Source: Bacteroidales bacterium UBA1192 (GTDB taxonomy: Bacteria > Bacteroidota > Bacteroidia > Bacteroidales > Bacteroidaceae). Taken from it: 64,000 bases of DNA. The DNA is taken from NCBI GenBank assembly GCA_002310175.1, contig DBYG01000044.1, forward strand, positions 1 to 64,000, written 5' to 3'. The first letter of the stretch is position 1. Each line of letters begins with the position of its first letter. The translations under genes and the position numbers were made by a program. The notes beneath the pieces were generated by a model. The model made no database searches. It saw only the letters and a program-made list of their open reading frames with translations, and was not told the origin of the DNA. This document shows, piece after piece, positions 25,646 to 35,632 of this stretch.

Positions 25646-28087
25646 TTACTCTCCGAGGATAGATAGTGTCCCCGGCTGAAGGGATTCCGAACTGCATGTC
25701 AGTTTCACTTCACCCTGATTCAAGCCGCTTCGGATGATAAACTGGGCCAGTCCATTGAATGCCGGTATGCTGAACTCCTTGCATCCTATTTGTCCAGGAT
25801 TGTCTTTTCCAAGATATGATGGGTCTCCGTTTCCTGCACCGATTATCTCGGCATCACCTTCCACAGAAAGAGTCAGTTCTGGACATGCATCGGGCACTAT
25901 CCGGTTCTTTGAGTCGAGAATCTCAACGGTAATAACTGCTGCGTCATAACCGTCTGTCTTTATAGTGGAACGATCAGATTTGACATTGATCTTTGATGCC
26001 GGTTTTGTCGTCTCTATGGTCTGGGTAAGTATTTTTTTCCCATTTTTGTAGCCTGTAGCGACCACTTTACCTGGCTGATATACAGCCCTCCATTTAAGAT
26101 GACCGTTGCGTGGCATATCCTGACGTCCAAGTTTCTTGCCGTTAACAGTAAGCTCCACCTGATCGCAGTTGCTGTATGCCCAAATATCAATCTCTTCACC
26201 TTCATGTCCAGACAGATTCCAATGAGGGAATATGTGAAGAGTAGGTTCATCGGTCCACCAAGACTTAAGGTACCATGCTTCGTCCTTCCAGAAGCCGCAG
26301 TAGTCCAGTATCCCGAATTCAGAATCAGTTGCGGGGTAGGATAGTGGATTGGGTTCACCACGGTAGTCAAATCCTGTCCAATAGAAAACTCCGGCCGCCC
26401 ATTCATGATCAGCATAGAATTTCCATCCTCTTTCTATAACGTTCTCAACACCGTTCCGTTTGTTATCTATGTTGATTGCTTTCATTCTTCCCTTAACCTC
26501 GGGAAGGTTAAAATAGACACCACGGGTACCACAGCCTGTAGTCTCTTCTGTACCTACGATTTTCCATTCCGGATGCTGGCGGCGGCGGTTTTCCACGTCG
26601 TTCTGTGCTATATAGTTGTAGCCAACCACCTCAAGTCCTTTTATCATCTCGTATCCGCCTGCATTTGCTATTGTCGAACTGCGTGTCGGATCCATAAGTT
26701 TGGCATATTCTCTCATTGCAGCGGCTATGCGAGTGCCCTGCACCGTGTTTTCCATTCCCCATTCCTCATTTCCGTTACTCCAAAGAATGACACTAGGATG
26801 GTTCCTGTCCCGTCTGATCATACTTTCAAGTAGGCGTAGGTGCTCCCTATTAATTCCAGTCAGACGGTTCTCGTCAATGACCAGTATTCCCTCACGGTCG
26901 CATATATCAAGCAAAGCCGGTGAAATGGGGTTGTGGGATGACCTGTATGCATTGCATCCGAATTCCTTTAGTCTCCTGATACGCCATTCCATCACTGCTT
27001 CAGGGATGGCTGATCCCACTCCTGCATGGTCCTGATGCATGTTTACACCTTTTAGTTTAAGTTGTTTGCCATTCAGCAGGAATCCCTTGTCGGCATCGAA
27101 CTCGACCTTACGGATTCCAGTCACGGTTTCGTAGATATCAGTAACGTGACCATCTGCACTTACCGTTGTCACAACCTTGTACAGATATGGGTCATCAGTA
27201 TTCCAAAGGTGGGGATTGTCAACTCTTATTTGCTGACTGCTGTTTCCTGTCTGTTTGGGCTTAAGTGAAAGACTTGCCGGTTGAGATTTCCCTATTGTAT
27301 TTCCACTTGCGTCAACCAGGCTTTGCTCTATAATGCAATCTCTTTCTGAGATTGAACTGTTACCCACCTCAGTCTCAATGTTAATGACAGCATGGGTCAG
27401 TTCAGCATCAAGGTCAGAATAGACAAAAGTGCCGAACTGCAGTACACTTACGGCAGCGCTCTTTACTAACCATACGTCACGATATATTCCGGCACCCTCA
27501 TAGAACCATCCTTCTTCATAAGTGGCATCAGCACGTACGCATATCAGATTCTCTCCTCCATAATTGACATATTCGGTTACATCATAGACTTGGGTGGCAT
27601 ATCCACTTGGTTCAACACCCATATAGAAACCATTGAACCACACTGTGGCATTACGGAATATTCCATCAAACCTCAGTTCTATCCTTTTTCCCAAATCTGA
27701 CTCGGGAATGTCAATAATCTTCCGGTACCATCCAACGCTTGTTTCAGGATATTTGTAGCCTACTGTCTTATAGCCGTGTGAGTGGCTGGCCTGTCCGGCA
27801 TAAGGCAGGGTGGTGACCCAGTCATGAGGAACATTGACAATTTGCCATGAACTGTCGTTAAAGTCCTTTGAATACGGGCCTTTGTTATGTATTGAATTGG
27901 CCTTGGTCAGATAGTTGAAGTACTCTGTGCCGCTCCCGAAATCTTTTACGGGATCCGAAGCGTTTCCGAATGCAAATTTCCAGTTGCGGTCCAATCGTGT
28001 TATTTCACGGACATTCTGTGCATGAGTGCCAATTGTCAGAGTTGAAAAGAGCACAAAAACTGTGATGATATTCGTTATCTTTTTCAT
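25646..28087 (-). CDS. GH2 beta-galactosidase-like exo-glycosidase, secreted
   Basis: An 813-residue GH2 enzyme. The ATG at 28087 is chosen (the frame is open two codons further only to a TTG) and gives signal peptide MKKITNIITVFVLFSTLTIGTHAQ. Domain order: sugar-binding domain (RNWKFAFGN, DSSWQIVNVPHDW), Ig-like domain, TIM barrel from GFLLNGKQLKLKGVNMHQDHAGVG, and C-terminal sandwich plus Ig-like tail. Acid/base E441 in WSNGNEEW; nucleophile E514 in IVGTEETTG. Overall pattern is that of Bacteroidetes beta-galactosidases, but related enzymes cleave other beta-linkages, so beta-mannosidase is possible. No lipobox; likely periplasmic. Confidence 0.85.
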   Translation of the reverse strand: MKKITNIITVFVLFSTLTIGTHAQNVREITRLDRNWKFAFGNASDPVKDFGSGTEYFNYLTKANSIHNKGPYSKDFNDSSWQIVNVPHDWVTTLPYAGQASHSHGYKTVGYKYPETSVGWYRKIIDIPESDLGKRIELRFDGIFRNATVWFNGFYMGVEPSGYATQVYDVTEYVNYGGENLICVRADATYEEGWFYEGAGIYRDVWLVKSAAVSVLQFGTFVYSDLDAELTHAVINIETEVGNSSISERDCIIEQSLVDASGNTIGKSQPASLSLKPKQTGNSSQQIRVDNPHLWNTDDPYLYKVVTTVSADGHVTDIYETVTGIRKVEFDADKGFLLNGKQLKLKGVNMHQDHAGVGSAIPEAVMEWRIRRLKEFGCNAYRSSHNPISPALLDICDREGILVIDENRLTGINREHLRLLESMIRRDRNHPSVILWSNGNEEWGMENTVQGTRIAAAMREYAKLMDPTRSSTIANAGGYEMIKGLEVVGYNYIAQNDVENRRRQHPEWKIVGTEETTGCGTRGVYFNLPEVKGRMKAINIDNKRNGVENVIERGWKFYADHEWAAGVFYWTGFDYRGEPNPLSYPATDSEFGILDYCGFWKDEAWYLKSWWTDEPTLHIFPHWNLSGHEGEEIDIWAYSNCDQVELTVNGKKLGRQDMPRNGHLKWRAVYQPGKVVATGYKNGKKILTQTIETTKPASKINVKSDRSTIKTDGYDAAVITVEILDSKNRIVPDACPELTLSVEGDAEIIGAGNGDPSYLGKDNPGQIGCKEFSIPAFNGLAQFIIRSGLNQGEVKLTCSSESLQPGTLSILGE

Positions 28088-28128
28088 AAGCAATATATTT
28101 ACGATGTTAGTTATTCAAATAATGCATA

Positions 28129-29106
28129 TTATGGAACGGTGGCGGTCAGGAACGAGGCATTCCCAAAGATGTAAAGTACGTTTTCTGATGCGGGTACAAG
28201 AATCGTTTCACCTTGACGTATGCTGATGCCGTTGATGTTGGCCTCGCCCCACAGACACATGACTATTACAAAGGAGTCACTGTGAAGGTCAACCTGTAAA
28301 GCCACCTGAACAACCACACGGTGTACCACAAAGTGTGGACAGTTTATAAGTTGCGATACTGGTTTTGTTGAGTCATAACTGCTTCGGTATTCGGGCCATA
28401 CCCGGTAGTCAATGGCATCACGGGCTTGTTCTATGTGCAGTTCGCGGGGTTGTCCATGGGAATCTTTCCGTCCGAAGTCGTAAACCCGGTAAGTAATGTC
28501 ACTGGTCTCCTGTATCTCAGCCAGAAAGTTTCCAGCACCTATGGCGTGCAATCGTCCTGCAGGCAGGAAGAAAAGGTCTCCATCATGTGCCTCGTGTGTA
28601 GAAATGACGTCCTGCATTGGTGAGTGGCCTCCGACAGCTTCGGCAGTAGCCAGCTGTTCATATTCATCGGGTGTGATGCTTTTTTTCAGACCAGCATATA
28701 TTTTAGAACCTATGTCACTTTTTATTATATACCACATTTCAGTTTTGCCGGCACAACCGTGACGATCCATAGCCAACTTGTCGTCAGGGTGAACCTGTAC
28801 ACTAAGATCCTGCCTTGAATCGATGAATTTTACTAAAAGCGGGAATTTGTCGCCGAACTTCTTATAAACTTTCTGGCCAACAAGCAGTCCTTTGTATTTG
28901 TCTATAAGTTCTGTGAGGGTCAATCCTACATCCACATCGTCGATGAGTCCGCGTTCAATGGCTACGCTAACATGTTCAGGTACGCCACTTACTTCCCAAC
29001 TTTCCCCTATATTTGGTTGGGCAGTATAGATACCCTTGAAAGGTGCAATTTGATATCCACCCCAAAGGGTCGTCTTAAGATAGGGTTCAAACTTATATGG
29101 TTTCAT
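28129..29106 (-). CDS. manA: Mannose-6-phosphate isomerase (class I type)
   Basis: Interconverts mannose-6-phosphate and fructose-6-phosphate in the cytoplasm. 325 residues, the short bacterial form. Zinc ligands are visible in SVQVHPDDKLA (Q and H) and in KTEMWYII (E), with the final His in FLPAGRLHAIG. Starts MKPYKFEPYLKTTLWGG, usual for the family. It lies 12 bases after the ROK kinase gene, so mannose products feed straight into glycolysis. Confidence 0.92.
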   Translation of the reverse strand: MKPYKFEPYLKTTLWGGYQIAPFKGIYTAQPNIGESWEVSGVPEHVSVAIERGLIDDVDVGLTLTELIDKYKGLLVGQKVYKKFGDKFPLLVKFIDSRQDLSVQVHPDDKLAMDRHGCAGKTEMWYIIKSDIGSKIYAGLKKSITPDEYEQLATAEAVGGHSPMQDVISTHEAHDGDLFFLPAGRLHAIGAGNFLAEIQETSDITYRVYDFGRKDSHGQPRELHIEQARDAIDYRVWPEYRSSYDSTKPVSQLINCPHFVVHRVVVQVALQVDLHSDSFVIVMCLWGEANINGISIRQGETILVPASENVLYIFGNASFLTATVP

Positions 29107-29118
29107 ATTACGTTTTTA

Positions 29119-30099
29119 TTATTCAGCTTCCCAGCCTACAGCGGATGCTCCAAGTACTGCAGCGCTGCTTCCTTCAAGACCGCTGATCAGGAACCGCACA
29201 TCTTTGAACAGTGGCAGCACATGTTCCTTGAAACTCTCCTTGACCGGATTCATGATCAGATCACCGGCTTTGGTCATTCCGCCAAAAAAGATAAATGCTT
29301 CAGGTGCTGAGAATGCTGCAAAATCAGCGCATGCCTCACCTAACAGATGGCCTGTGAACCGGTAAATCTCCAATGCCAGTGCGTCATTCTTTTCTGCAGC
29401 AACGCTAACGTCAAGTGAGGTGATTTTGTCCGGATCCATTTCACGTAGTAACGATGGGCGTGAATCAGATACCAATATTTCACGAGCGGTACGGGCCACA
29501 CCAGTAGCTGAGCAGTATGTTTCCAAGCATCCCTTGCGTCCGCAGCCACAGCTTCGTCCGTCCTCACGTCGAATGACGACGTGTCCCAACTCACCTGCAA
29601 AACCATTGGAACCATATAGAAGCTTTCCGTTCACTACGATTCCGGATCCGACTCCGGTTCCAAGCGTAATAACAATGAAATCCTTCATTCCTTTGGCTAC
29701 ACCGTAGGTCATTTCTCCAATGGCAGCTGCATTGGCATCATTGGTGAGTGCGACAGGGATACCCAATTCTTGGCTGAACATTTCAGATAGTGGTACTATT
29801 GTATCGTGTGCCCATGGAAGGTTTGGAGCATATTCGATGGTTCCCCGGTAGTAATTGCCGTTAGGTGCACCTATTCCCATAGCCTTGATTTTCAGAATGC
29901 CTCCAACTTCTTCAATAATAGGTTTCAACGCTTCAACACATGAATGCACATACTCATTGGCACTAGCAAAACCTTCAGTCTTTATAGCTGTTGTTTTTTT
30001 GATATTGCCATCTTTATCTACAATCCCGAATACAGAATTGGTACCTCCCAAATCCAAGCCAATAACATATGGCTTAGTATTATCATTGTTCGCTTTCAT
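29119..30099 (-). CDS. ROK-family sugar kinase (glucokinase or mannokinase)
   Basis: A 326-residue cytoplasmic kinase. ATP-binding DLGGTNSVFGIVD near the start; active-site NDANAAAIGE; glycine-rich ITLGTGVGSGIV; ROK signature with zinc-binding GELGHVVIRREDGRSCGCGRKGCLETY. Glucose is released by the GH130 reaction, so glucose is the simplest substrate; mannose cannot be excluded. Only 2 bases separate it from the porter gene and 12 from manA, indicating one functional unit. Confidence 0.9.
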   Translation of the reverse strand: MKANNDNTKPYVIGLDLGGTNSVFGIVDKDGNIKKTTAIKTEGFASANEYVHSCVEALKPIIEEVGGILKIKAMGIGAPNGNYYRGTIEYAPNLPWAHDTIVPLSEMFSQELGIPVALTNDANAAAIGEMTYGVAKGMKDFIVITLGTGVGSGIVVNGKLLYGSNGFAGELGHVVIRREDGRSCGCGRKGCLETYCSATGVARTAREILVSDSRPSLLREMDPDKITSLDVSVAAEKNDALALEIYRFTGHLLGEACADFAAFSAPEAFIFFGGMTKAGDLIMNPVKESFKEHVLPLFKDVRFLISGLEGSSAAVLGASAVGWEAE

Positions 30100-30101
30100 A
30101 A

Positions 30102-31277
30102 TTATTGCTGTTTTTCAGTTTTGATGCCAAAGGCACAATAAGTAAGATAACCTGCACATAGAAGCAGGACACACACACCGGCAGTTATGCTACCAGCCCA
30201 ATCTGTAGCCATTCCTATGAGAGGAGTAACTGCGCCACCACCTGCTATGGCAGTAATCATCAGTCCGGATATAAGGTTCGCCTTGTCAGGCATAGCCTGA
30301 ACTGCCATTGAAAAAATAATTGAGAAGATACAAGAGCATAAAAAACCAATTGCTCCGAACTGTATCAACGCTCCAGATGCTGGAAGCTTGATGAAAGCAA
30401 GTGAAATGATAACTAGTATACACGTTACAATATTCAGTCGGAAGTAGGTTATTTCCCGTATCTTAGTCATGAGAAACACCCCGAGGAAAGCTCCTATGGT
30501 ACGGCAGATGAAATATACCTGAGGTGCAATTCCCGCCTCTCCCAAAGTCCATCCATATCGGGCAATCATAACCTTTGATGAAACGAAGTTGGTTCCGACA
30601 TCAATTCCTACAACGAAGAAAATACCAAGAAAGAGTAACAGTATCGTACGGTTTTTCAATAAACCGAAAGTCTGTCTTATTGTTACATCATTTTCTTCAA
30701 TAGGCTCTCGCTCGATAGGGGAGAGTATCAGCCATAAAGCTGAAAGTAATGTAATGACTCCCAGAACTGGAAATGCCAAATACCATTTGTCCGTATCACC
30801 ATTACCGAGGATATTAACGGCAAAAAGCATTATGAATGGTCCGCAGAATGACGACACAGCCTTTACGACTTGTCCGGCAGTGAGGCTGCTGGTTAGTATC
30901 TTTTCATTGGTAACCACATTCTTGATTAAAGGATTCTCTGATACTTGTAATATGGCGTTTCCGATGCCTAAGGCAATATAACCCACAATACATGCCCATG
31001 ACGTACCGACTAAAGGTACCATCATGCCTGCAATTGTTACCGCCATACCCAGCAATACAGTATTTTTACGTCCCCATCGGTTCATTTTGATGCCTATAGG
31101 TACACCAAGGAACAGGAACCAGACAAATACCATTGACGGTAGCAGTCCGGTCATCGATTGGCTCCATCCGAACGCCTCTTGGGCATAATCACTAGAAATT
31201 CCTACAATGTCGCAAAATCCCATAACAAAAAATGAGAATAGCACTGCGCCTATACAAGAAATCTGTTTTGTTTTCAT
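30102..31277 (-). CDS. MFS sugar transporter (FucP/glucose-porter-like)
   Basis: A 391-residue inner-membrane porter with about 12 hydrophobic helices and the MFS loop MNRWGRKNTVLLG between helices 2 and 3. The N-terminus (MKTKQISCIGAVLFSFFVMGFCDIVGISSDYAQ) resembles the porters found with Bacteroidetes mannan and glucan loci. It is the only transporter in the locus, so it should carry mannosyl-glucose, mannobiose or monosaccharide across the inner membrane. Outer-membrane passage is not provided here. Confidence 0.88.
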   Translation of the reverse strand: MKTKQISCIGAVLFSFFVMGFCDIVGISSDYAQEAFGWSQSMTGLLPSMVFVWFLFLGVPIGIKMNRWGRKNTVLLGMAVTIAGMMVPLVGTSWACIVGYIALGIGNAILQVSENPLIKNVVTNEKILTSSLTAGQVVKAVSSFCGPFIMLFAVNILGNGDTDKWYLAFPVLGVITLLSALWLILSPIEREPIEENDVTIRQTFGLLKNRTILLLFLGIFFVVGIDVGTNFVSSKVMIARYGWTLGEAGIAPQVYFICRTIGAFLGVFLMTKIREITYFRLNIVTCILVIISLAFIKLPASGALIQFGAIGFLCSCIFSIIFSMAVQAMPDKANLISGLMITAIAGGGAVTPLIGMATDWAGSITAGVCVLLLCAGYLTYCAFGIKTEKQQ

Positions 31278-31313
31278 TTTCTTATTTAGTTTAGGATGAC
31301 CATTTTGTGTAAT

Positions 31314-32294
31314 TCAGAAAACTGACGCTCTTTTGGAAGTAGCTGTGATACCATTGCGGCTGGAGATTACTTCCCGTCCCCACCATGTCAGCGTTTTCCA
31401 GTCATCAGGACTCACCAAGTCAAGCCATTGGTTTTCAGCATTGTTCCCAGTCCATGACCAAGGTATATAACCATATTTCAGTTTGTTGCATGTTTCAAGA
31501 ATAACCTTGTGGTCGGCTTTGCACCCAAGATTGTTGTTCCCTTCGTCACTGTTATAACCAAATTCACCTACAATCAATGGCAGTTTTAGTTTACGGCAAG
31601 CCTTTAGATCCTTTTTTATTTTTTCAGGGTCATTCCAGGAACCGTACATGTGGACTGACAACAGGATATTATGAAGCGGGTCCGCCTTTATCAGGTCTTT
31701 TCCCCTTTCAATGAACGGAGTTATGTTTTGCCCCCATCCTGGAGCATCTACGACAATTGTCAAATTATAACCAGCATTTCGCATAATATTTACAGCATCA
31801 GTGTAGCTATCAAGCCAATGGTCGCTGCTAACCTGATGGTCGCCCCATTCATTAGCTATGTTCAGAAGCAAATATTTCTCGTATTGTTTAAGCATTGCAA
31901 CCCTTTCCGCCTTGGAATACCATTGTGCCATAGCCACTAGGCGCTCTTTTGACGGGCTTCCTGTAACGTCATGCAACTCAACCATAGGAATCATCCGGAG
32001 TTCAATGCATCTTTTGATAATTCTTTCTAGTTCTTGGTCATTTCCTCTTGTCTGCCACACAATGCGGACAGTATTGCTTCCGATCGAACTGATTTCATCA
32101 AGAGCATCATATGCCTTCTGTCCGAACCATGCGTGTGGATTGTTAATTCCTTTTATCACAAATTTCTTACCATTGGCATCAATAAGCTTGTTGTCTCGAG
32201 TGGTGAAACTCTGTGCGTTTATGGAAATAACTGTCATAAGAATTATGGGCACTAAGGCTGACAGTCTTTTCGCTGAAATTCTGTTTAATTTCAT
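31314..32294 (-). CDS. GH5 beta-mannanase (subfamily 8-like), secreted
   Basis: A 326-residue compact GH5 enzyme. The ATG at 32294 is used; a codon three further up is TTG. Signal-type N-terminus: basic MKLNRISAKR then hydrophobic VPIILMTVISINAQ. N-terminal FVIKGINNPHAWFGQKAYDAL is typical of bacterial GH5_8 mannanases. Acid/base E149 in LLLNIANEWGD; nucleophile E244 in LIVGEFGYN; SVHMYGSW carries the substrate His. No accessory domain. Spacing to neighbours is 18-36 bases. Confidence 0.88.
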   Translation of the reverse strand: MKLNRISAKRLSALVPIILMTVISINAQSFTTRDNKLIDANGKKFVIKGINNPHAWFGQKAYDALDEISSIGSNTVRIVWQTRGNDQELERIIKRCIELRMIPMVELHDVTGSPSKERLVAMAQWYSKAERVAMLKQYEKYLLLNIANEWGDHQVSSDHWLDSYTDAVNIMRNAGYNLTIVVDAPGWGQNITPFIERGKDLIKADPLHNILLSVHMYGSWNDPEKIKKDLKACRKLKLPLIVGEFGYNSDEGNNNLGCKADHKVILETCNKLKYGYIPWSWTGNNAENQWLDLVSPDDWKTLTWWGREVISSRNGITATSKRASVF

Positions 32295-32321
32295 ATTATT
32301 CAATTTTTCAGGTTATGGATC

Positions 32322-33653
32322 TTATTTTAGATAGTTGTCAATAAACTCTAGCCGAGGATGATAATATTTTTCATCCCATTCTGCTCTGTATTGGCCAGAT
32401 GGCCAAGAATGTGTGCGGTAAGGAACACATTTTATAGTTTTTTTGCCGGTAGCATTGTTGAGTGAAGACCATACGGCAGAAGGAGGACAAGTAGTGTCAA
32501 TCATACCCATCTCGCAGAAAATCTCTGCTTTGGAGTACTTTATCAGCTGAGCTCCGTCAAAATAAGGAAGAACCTGATCAAGCACTTCGGCGGCTAAGTC
32601 ATGATGATTCTCTATTGGCTGAGGCCAGCCACTCAGACGTCCGTCGCGTGCTCCGCCAAGATCCTGCATGGCCGGTACATTCAGTACTACAGCAGAAACC
32701 CGTTCGTCAAGTCCTGCTGCGGCTACTGCCTGTCCGCCGCCTTGACTTTCTCCTATGACAAGGATTCTTTTCCTGTCCCATTCAGGTTGTTGGGTCATAT
32801 ACTCAATGGCACGCAACAGCCGAAGGTACATTCCTTTAAAATAATAGGTCTCACGATCAGCTGCATTATAATCATAGTAATTTCTTAGCATTCCGTTTTC
32901 TAATCCGCGATAATATGAGGTGGTTTGACCATTCAGCATTCCATGTGCGTTCAGGTCAAGGCTAAGGGCGCCATTCGTTCCTTTGGTGGCATTTTCTACG
33001 CATTCCCCAACCTGACAGCGACACCAGTCCCCGCTTACACCTGCAGCACGGCACAGTATTATAATGGGTAGTGATTTCTTGCGTGCATTTTTGGGCTTTG
33101 CCATATATGCCCGTACAGGAGCCGGGCCAAGGCAGTTAATCTCAATGTCTTGGCATTCGTATCCATTACGGTATTGTTCAGGTACTTCAAGCTGTCTTGA
33201 CGTTACCTGCATGGGCAATTTTTTTAGTTGACGTTTCTGATTATTCCAATATTCCATGAGGTCAGCCGGTTCATCATATCCGGCCTTAAAACCTTCGGGA
33301 GCCACGACGAATCCCACTCCTTCACTCTGTCCCGGCCGTCCCTGAAGTTCCACGCTCACAGCGCATGTCTCATCGTATGTATTCTCGAATAGTACCGTTC
33401 TGCCTTTGGCAGGAAGTACCTTTAACAGTCCGGTCTGATTGTTGTTGACAGAAATTTTGAGAACCATTGAATCGGACGGGGACCCGTTCATATCACAACT
33501 CACTATGACCTTTTCTCCTTTTTCGTATATAGGATTATCCTTGTTAAGAATGAGGCGATAACTCATACCGTTTCCCATCCATGGTTGCGCTGAAAGTAGG
33601 TTCAGCCCGAAAGACAGTACGGTTGACAAAACCAATGATAACAGTCTTTTCAT
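32322..33653 (-). CDS. Secreted acetyl esterase of the acetyl-xylan esterase (CE7-like) fold
   Basis: A 443-residue alpha/beta hydrolase with signal peptide (MKRLLSLVLSTVLSFGLNLLSA). A beta-rich domain covers about 25-120. The hydrolase carries the triad S303 (VIGESQGGG), D386 (GMIDTTCPP) and H415 (YRTHSW), the arrangement of AXE1/cephalosporin-C deacetylase enzymes. Next to a second esterase and a GH26 gene, it likely removes acetyl groups from mannan. Four bases separate it from the SGNH gene. Substrate is inferred. Confidence 0.85.
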   Translation of the reverse strand: MKRLLSLVLSTVLSFGLNLLSAQPWMGNGMSYRLILNKDNPIYEKGEKVIVSCDMNGSPSDSMVLKISVNNNQTGLLKVLPAKGRTVLFENTYDETCAVSVELQGRPGQSEGVGFVVAPEGFKAGYDEPADLMEYWNNQKRQLKKLPMQVTSRQLEVPEQYRNGYECQDIEINCLGPAPVRAYMAKPKNARKKSLPIIILCRAAGVSGDWCRCQVGECVENATKGTNGALSLDLNAHGMLNGQTTSYYRGLENGMLRNYYDYNAADRETYYFKGMYLRLLRAIEYMTQQPEWDRKRILVIGESQGGGQAVAAAGLDERVSAVVLNVPAMQDLGGARDGRLSGWPQPIENHHDLAAEVLDQVLPYFDGAQLIKYSKAEIFCEMGMIDTTCPPSAVWSSLNNATGKKTIKCVPYRTHSWPSGQYRAEWDEKYYHPRLEFIDNYLK

Positions 33654-33657
33654 ACGC

Positions 33658-34449
33658 TCAGAAATAGTTGTTTCTTATTTCCTTGGCTATATACCGGCCC
33701 ATTAACTGCTGACCTTCAGGCCCTGGATGCAGACCATCACGCAGATAGCGGTGGCCGTGACCATCTTCCAGTTTCTCGGTAATACCAGATTCTGAATAGC
33801 AGTCAATTAACTGCACAGATAGGGAACGGCAAATTTCCTTAAGTATTTCAATTTTCTGAAGGTTCTGCTGATTGTGTCCCGGATCTGATGTCTGTATGGG
33901 AGTGCACACAAATACGCGGCAGTCAGGAAACCTTTCTATTATTGTCTGAATGGCCCATCTTGCTCCTCCTGCCATAGTCGTCACATCCACATGGTCAAGT
34001 GATTTGTCCTTAAGCGCTTCTTGGGCAGAACCTAGTCGGCTGTCATTTGTACCCATGGAGAATACGAATACGTCAGGGGCAGGATATAAGCCGGCATCGA
34101 CCTCTGCGATAAATTTCTGCACATGTACTTTTGACGTATTGTTATGCCGTTTCTGTATTTCAGCTGCGTCATTTGTAGGTAACCATCCGTCTGAAATCCC
34201 AGCAAATCCATCCTCACCATAGTTCTGTGTATCAGAATGGCATGCCCATGTGGATGAACCTACGGCTACATTATGGTGAGTGGCAAATCCCAATGTTTTT
34301 ACTACCGTGGCAGACCACTGATTACCTGAAGTAATGCTGTTGCCGTCACACCCAAAATTCATCTTCGTGAAATCCGGCAAGTGAGTCTGGGCACAAAGCG
34401 TGGTTGTCAATCCTATCGCAATTGCCAATATAAAAATGTTCTTTTTCAT
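33658..34449 (-). CDS. Secreted SGNH/GDSL hydrolase, probable mannan O-acetyl esterase
   Basis: A 263-residue protein with signal peptide (MKKNIFILAIAIGLTTTLCAQ). SGNH blocks: nucleophile S38 in DGNSIT (the GDS motif as GNS), oxyanion-hole G near 64-65 in VAVGSS, N135 in MGTND, and D238/H241 in RDGLHPG. Its start overlaps the GH26 stop by four bases (ATGA), giving translational coupling to the mannanase. Such pairs deacetylate mannan in gut bacteria; no exact carbohydrate-esterase family is claimed. Confidence 0.82.
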   Translation of the reverse strand: MKKNIFILAIAIGLTTTLCAQTHLPDFTKMNFGCDGNSITSGNQWSATVVKTLGFATHHNVAVGSSTWACHSDTQNYGEDGFAGISDGWLPTNDAAEIQKRHNNTSKVHVQKFIAEVDAGLYPAPDVFVFSMGTNDSRLGSAQEALKDKSLDHVDVTTMAGGARWAIQTIIERFPDCRVFVCTPIQTSDPGHNQQNLQKIEILKEICRSLSVQLIDCYSESGITEKLEDGHGHRYLRDGLHPGPEGQQLMGRYIAKEIRNNYF

Positions 34450-35561
34450 TTTACATCTTTTATGTCATTAAGGAACAGGAAATGTTTATTGGATTTCATG
34501 ATCTTAATTGGATCGTTGGGGTTGATTCTTAGTGGCTCACCTGATGGATTGTTCTGATTCCTCGTGGCGTTGCGCCAAGTTAGAGCGTATGAAGTTTCAA
34601 ACTTGGTCAGGATGTTCTGAAGATCCACTGACAGGGGCCCGCATTCAGATAATGCGTGCAATTTATGTTTTTTGGCAGCAATGTCAGTCGATATTTTGAG
34701 CGCATTCTCCACATTGCGGTTGAATTGCTCGCCTTGTCCATAGAAATCAAACGTGAGCATGTCTATGTATTCGTCGCCAGGGTAGCCCGCCATGTATTCT
34801 TCGGCTGTGGAGAATTTGTCAGTATTATATGCGAACAGTATGTTGTGTAATCCCTTCGCTCTCAGGTAGTCCACAGTGTAACGCCATAATTGTGCATATT
34901 CATCATCGGTGCAGCGCGTCTTTCCCCACCAGAAGAAATTACCGGTATGCTCGTGCCATGGGCGAAATATGAAAGGTATCAGTTTACCGTTGTCATCCCT
35001 TAAACGCATGAAGAATGAGGCCAACTTGTCCAGCCAACTGTTAAACATGGCATTGTCTGGTCCTCCCGGTAACACTGAACGGACAGCATTGTTTCCATCG
35101 ACAGACAGGAAACCAACATCCCATGCAGAACCGGCTCCGTTTGGTTCTTTCTTGCCTGGCCATTTAGACGATATCGGATTTACTACGTGCCAACTTATGG
35201 TTATTATCCCATTTTGTTTGTAAAACCATTTGGCACGTTCCACAATATGGTTGAAATTTACACCATCCAAACTTTTTTCTCCGCCCAACTCAAGTTCTCC
35301 CAATTCAAATCCAGTTAATGCAGGATAGTCTCCGGTTATTTCTTTGGTGTCGGATTTGCCTGGCTCGTTCCACCAGTTGTATCCGTAAAGAAGATCGTCC
35401 TGATGTCCATACATACAGCCCTTTTTCTGCAGATTTAGCAGCCGTGTAAACAATGCTTTTGCTTCGGGGGTAGCCTGCGGATCTGACGGAGACCATTGTT
35501 GAGCGTTAATTCCAATCATAACAGCCAAAGCTGCCAATGTTGTCAAATACTTCCTTTTCAT
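34446..35561 (-). CDS. GH26 beta-mannanase, secreted
   Basis: A 371-residue GH26 enzyme. The ATG at 35561 gives MKRKYLTTLAALAVMIGINAQ, a clean signal peptide; an upstream ATG at 35636 would add 25 residues with no signal character. Acid/base E204 in FRPWHEHTGNFFWWG, nucleophile E306 in HALSECGPLS. Family start TPEAKALFTRLLNLQKKGCMYGHQDD is standard. No accessory domain or lipobox, so periplasmic location is likely. Third GH26 in the locus, with a different export signal from the other two. Confidence 0.92.
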   Translation of the reverse strand: MKRKYLTTLAALAVMIGINAQQWSPSDPQATPEAKALFTRLLNLQKKGCMYGHQDDLLYGYNWWNEPGKSDTKEITGDYPALTGFELGELELGGEKSLDGVNFNHIVERAKWFYKQNGIITISWHVVNPISSKWPGKKEPNGAGSAWDVGFLSVDGNNAVRSVLPGGPDNAMFNSWLDKLASFFMRLRDDNGKLIPFIFRPWHEHTGNFFWWGKTRCTDDEYAQLWRYTVDYLRAKGLHNILFAYNTDKFSTAEEYMAGYPGDEYIDMLTFDFYGQGEQFNRNVENALKISTDIAAKKHKLHALSECGPLSVDLQNILTKFETSYALTWRNATRNQNNPSGEPLRINPNDPIKIMKSNKHFLFLNDIKDVK

Positions 35562-35632
35562 ACTGTATATGTTTTTTAAATCATCTTTAATTCTGGTATT
35601 TATTTCATATAAAATTTTCTGAATCGATGGTT

